The notes under the pieces are model-generated. The model was not told the DNA's origin. It worked only from the letters and a program-made list of their open reading frames with translations, and made no database searches. From Agelaius tricolor (lineage: Eukaryota; Chordata; Aves; Passeriformes; Icteridae), in assembly GCA_023055355.1 (NCBI GenBank), contig JALJCS010000052.1, positions 2,063,501 through 2,127,500 on the forward strand: a DNA stretch of 64,000 nt, in the 5' to 3' direction. The translations under genes and the position numbers were made by a program. Shown piece after piece: positions 33,192 to 43,965 of this stretch. The stretch's first letter is position 1. The number at the start of each line of letters is the position of its first letter.

Positions 33192-35720
33192 ATCAATAGC
33201 AACAGCAACAAGGTTCAGAGTCCAAATTGTCACACAAGGAATGATTTCCTGGGAAAGCCACCAAAAAAGAACAAACCTCAGACCTTTCCCCCATCACATT
33301 TCTCTCACCAGAGGAACCTGGCAGAGCCCTGGACCTTCCTTGCTCTGATGGCCAAAGTGGCCTTCAGGAGGCTCTGGATTCTCTTCTCCCCTGTCCCAAA
33401 CCCCTCCTCTGCCCTGTTCCCCACACGAGGATCTCACAAATGCCCTGTGGGGGTTCTGGAGCCGCCTCCTTTCCCAGGGGAGTCAGGATCAGGCCATGGC
33501 ACAGGGCGGGTGTCAGAGACAGGAAAAGTTTGATGTCTGGAGACATTTTGGAACACCTGTGTGTGGCAGGGGTGGGTCAGGCCTTGCTTTTGGTGAGACA
33601 GGGCGCCGTCTGTCCATCAGTCTGTCAGCCATAGCACACTGGGGACAGTGTGACGCTCTTCCAAAGCCAGCTCCTGAGTGGCCGGGTGACCAGAAGTGCC
33701 AGCTGGGAAGAGGGCCCGTGGTGGCCCAACTGGCTTTTAAAAGGCAGAGCATGAGGTGGGCAAGTCCCCGACCCTGTCTCCTCTTGCATCGTCTGTCCCA
33801 TCGAGGCTGGAACCCAGGAGCTGACAACTTGTTTAAATGAGAAAAATCTGCTCAGGAAAGTGGGAACATTCCTGGAATGGAAAGAAGACCATACCTAAAA
33901 TTTTCTTTAATTTTAAAGATTATGGGGCTTCCAGGCAGAACTGTAGGAAAAGCAATAACAGGTCATTACTGGGAAATTTATAAAGCAGAAGAGAACAAAC
34001 AACAGAAACCCAGAACTTTCGCTCCCGCGCAGCGCTGTTGGTTTTTGTGGCAGTTATAACCGCGGCCAGCAGGGGGCGCTGCAGGGAGCACTCCCGGCCA
34101 GCAGGGGGCGCCCCGCTCCAGCTCCATCCCCTCAGGGGCCATGGCGGCCTCGGGCAGGAGGGAGGAGGGCAAATCGCTCCTTTTGCAAACTCACGGCCAC
34201 CAATCGGTCCCGGCACCACCACCGGCAGCGGGCAGAAGCCGCCAAGGCAGCAGGTTGGATCCCAGTGCCCACTGGCAGCGTAGCAGTGTCCCGGGGCCAG
34301 GCACACGCCCTGCACAACACCCGCGACCGCTCTCCATGATCCTGAATGGAAGGAAGGCGGCGCCCGACCCCAGGCAGGTCTTGGGTCCACAACAGCCCCT
34401 CTGGTGGCTTTGTGCCACAATTCCTGCAAACCCTCAGCATTTCACTCAGTTGAGGAGGGTAGGGATGGAGCAGCTTTGAGGACACCTCGAATCCACACAG
34501 GGTCACTCCCCAGAGCTCCACCATGGTCGCGGCCAGAGCCCCTGCTCGCTATTTCCATATTTTCCCTCTTATCTGATGGCCACAGCCTGAGACCAAACAT
34601 TCTTTCCATGAGGTACCTCAAGGCTGCAGGCTTTGTTCAAGAGGAGGGTCCAGGGCAGCTTGTTGAGCAGCTTGGTGTGGGATTTGCTCTTCTTCTGGAG
34701 CTCTCTCAGTCCCTTCCCAAGAGGAAAAAATGATCAATTCCTGCATTTCTGGACTGGTTTCCTCACAGCTGCCCCTGCAGGGGCAGTTACCAGCCAGTCC
34801 TGCTCTGAAAACCATCAAAGGTCTTCTCAGAGCCACTGTTTGGGCTCCCATCAGTGTTTCTGCTTCTTGCAGGGCTGAGCAAACCACAGGCAGGCCTTTC
34901 CCCCCCATAGAATTCTCACCTTTGCAGCAGCTCTAAAGCTGCCAGAATCAAAGCCAAGGGGGGCCGGGGAGACCCTCAGGTGCTGGCTGCCACCTGGGGC
35001 TGGGCAGAGCAGGGCTGGGCAATGGCCATCCCTGTGCAGTGGGGCTGGGCCATGGCTGGGCACCACCCTTGGATGGCCACTGGCTTCATGGAGCAGGAGT
35101 CTGTGTCTCCTTCCTGGCTGGGGCTCTATTCCCCAGCTCCTCTTGCTGGCTCAGATCCTGCAGGGGGCGAGCAAGAATGGAGAAGTCTGGACCCCTCCAA
35201 AGCTGCCATGCTCCAGGACAGGAGCCCCTTGTCCAGCATGTGTCCCCCCTGGGACAGGATCCCCCCAGGACAGGAGCCCCCTGGATGTGCCCCCCCAGGA
35301 CAGAACCCCCCCTCCATGGGACAAATGTGTCAAACGGCCTCTTCCTTCTGCTGCAGGAGAAAGAAAGTAAAAGTGTTGGGGGGGTAAAAGCTGGACTCCC
35401 GCATCCCCCACAGCCTCCCCAGCCCTCCCTGCAGACCCCTCACCCCTGCTTCCCCCACCCTTGGCTTCCCCCAACTCGTTCCCTGCTCAGTTGCCCCCCA
35501 GGATCATCAAGGCAGCAACTGGTGGGCTTGTGAAGTTGAGGGGTAAAATGATGGAAATGGAAAGGAAGAGAGGGAAAAGTCACTGGGAGTGTGGAACACA
35601 GACCCAGAGCCCCTTGGAATCTTTCTGGGGTGATCCTGCAGGTGTATTTCCCCCGCCTCTTTGTGCATCTGCTCTTCTAAGTGTTCCTCAGCACTCTGGA
35701 TATGCCGAGATTAGGTCGAT
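33192..35720. repeat. Duplicated 3' flank of copy F
   Basis: Follows the order of 1902-3690, then continues with a block shared in reverse complement with 22.5-22.8 and 62.8-63.1 kb. 35200-35310 has C-rich short tandem units. No gene recognised. Confidence 0.6.
34066..34111 (+). promoter_or_regulatory. Tandem pair of CTCF-like motifs (second copy)
   Basis: CCAGCAGGGGGCGC at 34066-34079 and 34098-34111, with the same 32-bp spacing and orientation as at 2771-2816. Confidence 0.6.
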
Positions 35721-35723
35721 ACC

Positions 35724-35993
35724 TGTGGGAAGTTAGGGACAGGCAATCATGTTGTACAGGCAGACAGAACCCCTCCCCTCAGCTGTTATGGTTACTTAGC
35801 CCCCTGTTTGTTGGCCAGTGACCCCCGTTTGTGATGCGAGCAGAACCAAGGTTCTATAACCCCACGTAAACAGTTAATAAACACCATTTTGCCATCCACC
35901 ATATTAGTGTCTGTGAGCACATGGCCTGAGTGGCTGGAGGTTTGCCGCCATGCCATTCCTGAACCAGGTCACTACACCTCAGCGGAGGCAACA
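35724..35993 (+). repeat. ERV2 5' LTR
   Basis: Starts TGTGGGAAGTTAGG, ends GGCAACA, with AATAAA at 35876-35881. 270 bp. The start matches 43252 onward. Confidence 0.8.
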
Positions 35994-35995
35994 AG

Positions 35996-36013
35996 TGGTG
36001 CCAAAACCCAGGA
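35996..36013 (+). other. ERV2 primer-binding site, tRNA-Phe-like
   Basis: TGGTGCCAAAACCCAGGA two bases after the LTR resembles the tRNA-Phe complement with two differences. The tRNA assignment is from memory. Confidence 0.5.
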
Positions 36014-36149
36014 AATTAGCCGGGAAACGGGAATCTCCTGGATGGGTGAACGGTGGCCGTAGTGGCTGTGCCTGCTCGGCAGGGAGGACGCTCCCGGACC
36101 AGCGAGGAGGATGTAAGCTCTCATGAAGGTCGTATTTCAGATCCATAAG

Positions 36150-38288
36150 TAATGGGGTATTGATTGTAATCCAAAAGACTTTACCCTCACAGTGTCGAGG
36201 CTGGTGCAAATTGGGGTCATTGACCAGCTGGTGAACATACTCCACCCAGAAATATGGGATAAATGTACCAAGGCTCTAGCCAAGGAAACAATGTCCTCAG
36301 GTTCAGGGAGAAATCTTAAATCATGGGGAAAAGTGGTACAGGCTCTGCAAAAGGCTCGGCAAGAGCAGGAAACTTGGAAAGCCGCGTGGGACTGTTTGCT
36401 AGCAGTGCCCTGGCTGGGTGTTGGGGCAACTCCGCAGACTATGGGCGATTGCGGTTCTGCCGAGTGCAAGGATTTGCAGCCACGGGGACCCTCTTCACAG
36501 CTCCCGAGCCCAAGCCCACCGGCTGAGGGATAAGAGCAGGCGGGGTCTTTTTGGGACAGGCTGTCAGGGGAGGCGAGGAGCGCCGCCATTAACTTGGAGT
36601 CTGAGGGTGCCTGGGAGGGACCTCCGCCTTACGCACCGCAGGGTGGTGCCGAACCCCAGAGAGACGGGGGGGACGCGGACGTGGTCAGCGGGAATAGAGA
36701 AGGTTTGCAGGACAGCACAGACACATGCGAGCAGGAAAGAGGGCAGAGATGTGGAGGGGGAATCAGAGCCACTCAGAGCGTTCATCTGGAAACATATTCC
36801 TATAAGACGCAAGCCTCCCCCACCAGGAGGCGGGGCGAGCCTAGAGGGCAGGAGCGGCCCAATGCTAGAAAAAAGGGGCGGGGTCAAAGCCTGACAAAAA
36901 GGCTCTGGAGTCCATAAGTATCCAGTCAGTCGACTTCCGGACCTGAGTCAGACTCGAGCTGGGATGAGTGGTTAGACAAGCGGTCCGTAGCTGACTCCGA
37001 TTCCGACTCCGACAAGGAGGGAGCGAGAGTATATAAGATTAGTAATCACAACGCTCCTGCTTGGGTTAAGGGGAAGTTAGAAAAGGGACGAACTCCACTT
37101 ACAGACTGGAGGAAAATAAAAATAGCATGCGCCAATTGGGCCCCATCAGCCACGCTAGCTTTCCCGGTCTGAGTGGGGGGGCACGGCGGAAATCAGAGAA
37201 CCTACTCGCCGGTACACCCTAAGGATGTGCAAGCCCTTGTTAAAGCAATTGCAGACAGAAGGATTAATCCAGCTATGGTTTCCACTCTTATCGATAGCGT
37301 TTTTGGAGGAGATGAGTGCTCCCATTTGATATTAAACGAACTTGCAGATTAATTTTAAATGGGGCGGGGATGATTGTTTTCAAATAGGAATGGGAGGACA
37401 ACTGCACAAAGCAACTAGCCTTAGTGACTGGGGCAGGCCACCCACTGCACGGTTCTAGTATACAGCAGTTAATGGGTACAGACCCAACCATGGTCACCCC
37501 ACAGGCACAAGCCGAGGGCCTCCGGGCCCATGAGGTTATGACAACTACCCGCGCCACTAGAGAGGCTATCCTCTCTAGGATATGAAGCAATGACCTGCTT
37601 CTAAGGTCATTGCTAGACCATTGCCATGGTCTACTATAAGCAAAGCGAGAGTCAAAGTTTTACACAATTTGTGGACCACCTCCAGGTAGCACTTGATTCC
37701 TCAGCCCTACCCTCGGAAGCGAAGGGCCCTGTGTTAGCGGAGTGTTTGCGCCAACAATGCAATTCAGCCACTAAGGACATTTTACGGTCATTACCACCTG
37801 GGTCTAACATCGTGGACATGATTAGGCATATTGCAAAAGAAGAACATCTAGCCCCAATCCAGGCAGCTGTCCGCACTGCAATAACTAGTGTGATAGCATA
37901 CTTTAAGTGTGGCCAGGCAGGTCACGTTGCAATGAACTGCCCCCAGTCAGGGTATCCACCAACAGCTGTTCCCCTATGCCAGACGAGACCACGGGGGCCA
38001 TGCTGGGCATGTGGCAAAAAGGGGCATTTTGCCAAAGAGTGCAGATCTAAATATCAGGGAAACAGGAGGCGGGGGGGGCACCCGGGCCGCACACAGCTCC
38101 CTCCCACCTGGGACATGAAGCGGCCCAGTTATGCCAATTTTCAATGGGGCGCAGAGCTCCCACACCCATGGCCCCCTCCAATGACCAATTTCTCAACTCA
38201 ACCAATGGCTCAGCCAAACCCATCTACACCCCAGGAATACCAAGAACGGCTCCCTGGGGGTGAGGTCCCTGGGTGGCCCTGGCCATGA
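36150..38288 (+). pseudogene. ERV2 gag remnant
   Basis: A matrix-like frame runs to 36533. A PPPY late-domain motif is encoded at 36621-36632. Capsid sequence around 37000-37600 is broken by stops and frame changes. From 37626 a 220-codon frame holds the major-homology-like region (SFTQFVDHL) and two nucleocapsid zinc knuckles: the first (about 37899-37940) has lost its first cysteine to tyrosine, the second (38001-38042) is complete in CX2CX4HX4C spacing. The ORF runs into the protease region. Confidence 0.75.
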
Positions 38289-38677
38289 AAGTGTGGGAGC
38301 GGGACCCCTGGGTGGCCTTCACCGTGAAGGTGGGCAGACACCGGCTGATAGTGTGGACAGTTTGCTGTCTCCATAACAATTCTGATGACTCTGCTATCTG
38401 CCTCCCCTTTTGGGTTGATACGGGTTTAGAAGTTACCGTCATCCCAAACATACACTGGTCTTCACAGTGGAAACTGGAAGAAGCCCCCATGGTGGGCAGG
38501 GTTGGAGGGCTGTCTTGGGCCCGAAAAAGCACTCAACTGGTAGCGATAACGCTCTGCACCGAAAGACGACTGGGGAGAACTATCATCCTTTCCCCACATG
38601 TTATGTCAGAATGCCCACCCTTGCTGGGGAGGGATGCCCTAACCCTGTTGGATGTCAGGATGACAAATTTATTCTAA
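38273..38677 (+). pseudogene. ERV2 protease
   Basis: A 134-codon frame with the aspartyl protease active site D-T-G at 38417-38425 and the downstream GRD motif (LLGRDAL). It overlaps the end of gag, as expected for a frameshift-expressed pro. The domain looks nearly complete, but upstream and downstream breaks prevent polyprotein synthesis. Confidence 0.7.
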
Positions 38678-41145
38678 GGGCCACTGCCGCGTACCCGCCA
38701 CTACCCATCAAACTAACATGGAAATCAGCGGACCCAGTATGGGTGGAGCAGTGGCCCTTGTCAAAGCCTCGAATGACTGCCCTTCTTGAGCTTATTAGCC
38801 GTGAGCTACAGCAGAACCATGTAGAACCCTCCACAAGCCCGTGGAACGCTCCGATCTTTGTAATACCCAAACGTTCCAGTGAGCACTTCTGCCTCCTGCA
38901 CGACTTGCAAGAAGTGAACAAAAGAATTCAACCAATGGGTCCTGTACAAACTTTGCTGCTGATGAATTCGATGATACCAAGAGGACAGCCCTGTGCAGTT
39001 CTTGACATTAAAGACTGCTTCTTTTCCATTCCCCTGCACGAGGAAGACAAAGAGCGGTTTGCCTTTTCCTTCACCTTCCTGAACAGCCAGCGGCCCAACC
39101 TGCACTTCCAGTGGAGAGTATTGCCTCAGGGAATGGTCAACTCCCCAACCATTTTCCAAATCACGGTGGACCAAGCACTAGCACCAGTCCGGCAGAACGA
39201 TCCGACTGTGACCATTATTCAATACATGGACGACATCCTGATCGCCGTGCCATCAACGAGCCAAGTAGACCGGCTAGTGTCGACAGTCTCGGAGACCTTG
39301 AAAATTAAATGGGTTCGAAATCACAAGTGCAAAAATAAAAAAGGGGCTGTGCGTAACTTTTTTAGGAGTGGGAATCTCGAACTCCTATATAACCCCTCCC
39401 CAGATAAAAATTCGCTGAGACATCAAGATGCTCCATGACACGCAGCAGCTGGTAGGATCCCTACAATGGCTCCGCAATATCATCCTGATCCCTCCCAAGG
39501 TCATGGACCCCCTAAACGACCTCCTGAGAGGGAAAAACCCATGGGAACGAAAAACTCTGACACCAGAAGTGATAAGTTCACTCAATTTTATCAAACATCA
39601 AATGTCAGTGAGTACGCTCACCAGATGGGACTCAGGTGCACCGATTGACCTGTATGTCCACTTTACAAAGAAAGGGGGAGTAGGAGCCCTAGCCCAAGGG
39701 CCCCCCAACAAAGCCCAACCGATACAAAGGGTGGTCTTGGGAAAACCATCATGCGCTTTTTCCCTGAGAGTTGCGTTCCTTAGCAGCCTTATCATGAAAG
39801 GCAGGAAACTCGCCCTAAGGCATTTGGGCATTGAACCTGCCAAGATATATCTGCCCTTCTGCACGCAGCTTTCCACATAGTCAGCGACAATATTAGAGCA
39901 TTTAGCCATAGCCCTTGCTGGATTTGGAGGAGAGATTCGCTATGCAGCAAAACCCCCTTGGACTCAGCTGCTTGTGATTGTCAACATTGATCTCCCGCCA
40001 AAAATAACTGACCGGCCGCGAGCAGGATCGACGGTTTTCACGGACGCATCTTCGCTAACCTCCACCGCAGCAGCAGTATGGCAGTCAGGAGAACAGTGGC
40101 AATGCATCATAACGACCGATCCTAAGCTTTCAGTCCAGCAACTCGAAGCAGCCACCGTAGTACTAGCATGTGGACTGTTCACAGAAGAGCACCTCAGCAT
40201 CATAACCAACTCTATATTTGTGGCTAAGCTTTGCCTAGCCATGTCTGGACCCAGTGTGTCAGTGTCTGCGGTGGCGATGATGCTCAAAGAGGCACTTTTT
40301 TCACAAAAAGGCACCATATCTATCATCCACATTAACAGCCATAATCCGGTTAAGGGATTCTTTCAAATTGGCAACGACAAGGCAGACGCTGCCACAAGAG
40401 GACTGTGGATGCTGAGAGATGCCCATCAACTACATGAGTCTCTTCATATCGGAGCTAAAGCATTCGCGAAAATTGTGGGATTTCAGCGGCTGATGCAAAG
40501 CACATTGTCGCCACATGTCCCCACTGCCAAAAATCACCACTGTGGTCTAGCGGCATCAACCCCAGAGGCCTCAAAGCTACAGAAATATTGCAAACAGACT
40601 TTACATTAAGTCAGCTGCTTAGACCCCGAGCGTGGCTTGCAGTGACTGTGGATACATATAGCGGAGTGATCGTGACCACACAACATCAAAAAACTGATTC
40701 CAAAGCAACCATCCAACATTGGTTAACGGCCATGGCGTGGCTTGGTGTTCCAAAGCAGATCAAGACAGACAATGGCCCAAATTTTGTTTCAAAATCGATC
40801 CAAGCATTTGTTTCAAAATGGGGTATCACTTTAGTACATGGCATCCCATACAATAGCACTGGGCAGGCCATTGTTGAGCGAGCAAATCAAACTCTGAAAG
40901 CCAAGTTAGAGGTATTGGCAAAACCAGAGGGTTTTACTAATTCCGTTCCCCCAAGAGACCAAGCGCGCATACTGGCAACTGCTCTGTTAGCATTAAATCA
41001 ATTCCCTAGGGGGGACGAGACAAACAGCCCCGCCCAGAGGCACTGGGCCACCCGAGCATTAGAGGAAGGCCCACAGGTTATAATTAAAAATGAACTAGGG
41101 GAATGGGAACAAGGTTGGAGACTGGTGCTTATGGGGCGAGGGTAG
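38660..41145 (+). pseudogene. ERV2 pol: reverse transcriptase, RNase H, integrase
   Basis: RT fingers and palm are open to about 39330, with LDIKDCFF, LPQGM and the catalytic YMDD at 39223-39234; a frame change follows. The connection region continues at 39428-39880. RNase H (from 39974) keeps FTDAS and QLEAAT, but the third acidic residue is changed (TNS in place of TDS), and GNDKAD is retained. Integrase has its catalytic residues in QTDFT, KTDNGP and VERANQ in a frame ending at 41145. The breaks make it non-functional as one protein. Confidence 0.8.
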
Positions 41146-41340
41146 GCAGCTGTTGAAAAAGCCGGTAGAGTTAAATAGTGCCCACTTAAGTCTATCAAAC
41201 CAGACCTTCAGAGTAGAACTAATGAGAATTGTGAAGTTTTATTTGCAGGACTAGACCCTTGGACGCCCCGCAACCCGTATACCCCAGTACCTGAGGAAAA
41301 ATCATCAAGCACCCCGACAGCTCCCAGGAATCCCGCACCA

Positions 41341-43061
41341 GTGAGATCCAAGCGGCAACGGTATCCCTGTGTTATCTTGCTTTTAGGGTTAGTTGGCAGA
41401 GGGCAGGCCAATGCAGGGCATTACCCTCACCAGCCATTCAGGTGGGTTTTATGTCACCTCTCAAGCGATAACATTATTAAAGAAATCATCACACCGGATA
41501 GCCCATCCTTTGAGTTTAAGCTAAGGGACATTTCTCCCCCACAACTAGGATTCCCCAGTTTTGGAGATTTATCACTATACAAGACCTATTGGTGACCTGC
41601 TTCCAACCCTGGCAAAAGTTTCTGTAACTATCCAGGGTATGGATATTGCGGATATTGGGGTTGTGAAACTATCGTGACAAGCAATAGATGGCAACCACAG
41701 CAACCTGATAAGTTCCTGCAAGTCAGGTATGCTCCCCATGGCTGTCTCGAACCAAAATTTGGAAGTGACAAGCAAATATACATGCCCCAAGACGGGAGAA
41801 AACACAATTGTAGAGCTACACAATGACAATTTTGCAGCCGACCCATGAGAGTTGGACCACGGGTAAGGTGTGGTCAGTGTTTGTCCGCACCTTTCATGAC
41901 ATTTGGGTGAACACATGAATTATCAGGCTCCTACTGTCAGTATCCCGATCAATCGGACCCAATCTAATTCTTACAGCAAGTGGGCCCAAGAGGGGAATCA
42001 CAACTAGCGCCAATTTTACCCTTAATGCACAGGTAGTAAATTCTACCTCCTCCGCATCTGGTCTTTTAGATACACCAGCTCCTTACGACTCATTTTTTGT
42101 TATATTAAATGCTACCTTTTTATCACTAAACCAATCTAACCCGAACCTCACTAAATCATGCTGGTTATGCTATGATGCAAAGCCCCCTTTTTATGAGGGT
42201 GTTGCCTTTAATGTCCCCTTTACCTATTCAATGGCAGAGAATCCACACCAGTGGAGGTGGAACACCCCCTGGAGGGGAATTACCCTGAGTCAGGTCACAG
42301 GCCAAGGCAAGTGCTTCAGCAATGCAATTTTAGCAAGGCAGATGGGCAACATCTGCACCGAATTTATTGAGCCTAATGGAGGGATCTATAAGTGGGCGAT
42401 CCCATCTACATCAGGAATGTGGGTCTGCCAGCAATCTGGAGTAAGCCCCTGCGTACTCCTTGATAAATTCAATAACTCTATTGATTTTTGTGTCCAAGTT
42501 CTAATTGTTCCTAGAGTCCTGTACCACCAAGAAGAAGAAATGTATCACCTTTTAGAAAAACCTAACTGGCTCCACAGAAGGGAAGTAATAACGGGCATAA
42601 CCATTGCAATGCTCCTCGGTCTAGAAGCTACCAGTGCAGCCACAGGTGTCTCGGCCCTTGTAACTCGACACCAAGGACTTTCTCAACTGCAGATGACCAT
42701 CGATGAGGACTTACAGAGAATTGAGAAATCCCTCTCCTCGCTTTCAGAAGTTGTCCTGCAGAACAGACGAGGATTGGACATCTTGCTCATGCAACAAGGA
42801 GGCCTGTGTGCTGCCTTGAAGGAAAAATGTTGTTTTTATGCAGACCATACGGGGGTCATACGAGACTAGATGGCTGAACTAAGAGAAAGGCTAGCCCAGA
42901 GAAAGACAGAAAGGGAAGCTCAACAAGGATGGTTTGAGTCATGGTTCAATCAGTCCCCATGGCTGAGTACCATTGTTTCAACTTTAATAGGCCCTCTTAA
43001 TATGATACTCCTGACATTGTTTTGGGCCTTGCATATTGAACAAATTAGTATTGTTTGTTAA
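41341..43061 (+). pseudogene. ERV2 env, gammaretrovirus type
   Basis: A signal-peptide-like start at 41341 is followed by a surface subunit with several stops. The CWLC motif lies at 42159-42170. The frame from 42231 covers the end of SU, a damaged cleavage site, a hydrophobic fusion-peptide-like stretch, an LQNRRGLDIL immunosuppressive-type segment and CX6CC. A stop at 42867-42869 separates this from the membrane anchor region (42870-43061). These motifs are typical of gamma- and type-D retrovirus envelopes, unlike the class II gag-pol beside it. Confidence 0.75.
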
Positions 43062-43239
43062 AAACTGTTTGGAAGATGTTAACATTTTATTTGTTGGCCA
43101 CCAGAAATTCCTTTGAGGTGCACTTGTTGCAGATATGTTGCATTGTCTTTTACCATTTGTCGGTTTTACCATACATCAGTTTAAGACCCTTTGCAATTTT
43201 AAACGGTTTCCACTTCGTATGTTTTTAATTAATCATGAG

Positions 43240-43251
43240 GGAGGGGGGAAA
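43240..43251 (+). other. ERV2 polypurine tract
   Basis: GGAGGGGGGAAA directly before the TG of the truncated 3' LTR. Confidence 0.7.
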
Positions 43252-43375
43252 TGTGGGAAATTAGGGAAAGGCGATCAGAAGATATTGCATTGTACGGGCA
43301 GAAAGAACCCCTCACTTCAGCTGTTAAAGATACTTAGCCCCCCGTTTGTAACGTGTGGCCAGTGCGTAAGATGAG
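43252..43375 (+). repeat. ERV2 3' LTR, truncated
   Basis: Matches the first ~120 bp of the 5' LTR with several differences and then stops matching. The remaining U3, R and U5, and with them any target duplication, are lost. Confidence 0.65.
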
Positions 43376-43831
43376 GCTGCAATGACTTGTGATACTCCCT
43401 CCATGCCAAGCACAGCTCCATTGTGGCACAGCTTCCCATCCATTGACCAGTTCATTGTTTCCCTCAAGGGTCAAATTCCCACCAGTTAAACCATAAGGTT
43501 TCCTTCATTGTCTGTTCTTCATTATCTTGTTGACACGCACAACAGCGTGTGTCCAAATATGGCAGGGCCTTAGACACCACTTTGGTCCTGACACACAGGC
43601 TCCTTGTGCCACTGCTGGCCTCCAGTGTGCTCAGCAAGATCTGGAACTGCACAGTGCTCTGCAACTGCACCTTCAGCACAGGGACCTTTCCAGCCTGGCC
43701 TGCCCTTGTTCCTCTGGCTCGGTGCACAAAACACGGCGTGGCAGAGAACGGCAGCAGGGGCCTGTGTGTCCCAGGGCCCCGGATTTGCTTCACCTCCACA
43801 GGCATGCAGGCAAAGTGAAGAAGCCAAACTG

Positions 43832-43837
43832 TTTATT
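43832..43837 (-). terminator. Polyadenylation signal of the MROH-family gene
   Basis: AATAAA on the minus strand about 130 bases after the stop codon. Confidence 0.65.
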
Positions 43838-43965
43838 CACAGAAGGCCAAGCAAAGGGAGGAGTGGTGAGGGAAGAAAGGGGACGGGCAGGGTCTGAGGG
43901 CTGGGGAGGCACGCAGTTGTCAACAGGCAGGGAGAAGGCAGGAGCTATGGCAACTTCCCACAGGC

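Larger units (their letters stand above)
35724..43375 (+). mobile_element. ERV2: endogenous retrovirus with class II gag-pol and gamma-type env
   Basis: 5' LTR 35724-35993, tRNA-Phe-like primer site, gag with PPPY and zinc knuckles, protease, RT with YMDD, RNase H, integrase, env, polypurine tract and a truncated 3' LTR (43252-43375). Coding regions are broken by several stops and frameshifts. The genome order is canonical. Gag-pol resembles class II (betaretrovirus/ERVK-like) elements, whereas env has the CWLC and CX6CC motifs of gammaretroviruses. The right end stops inside the LTR and adjoins the 3' flank of the MROH gene. Confidence 0.9.
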
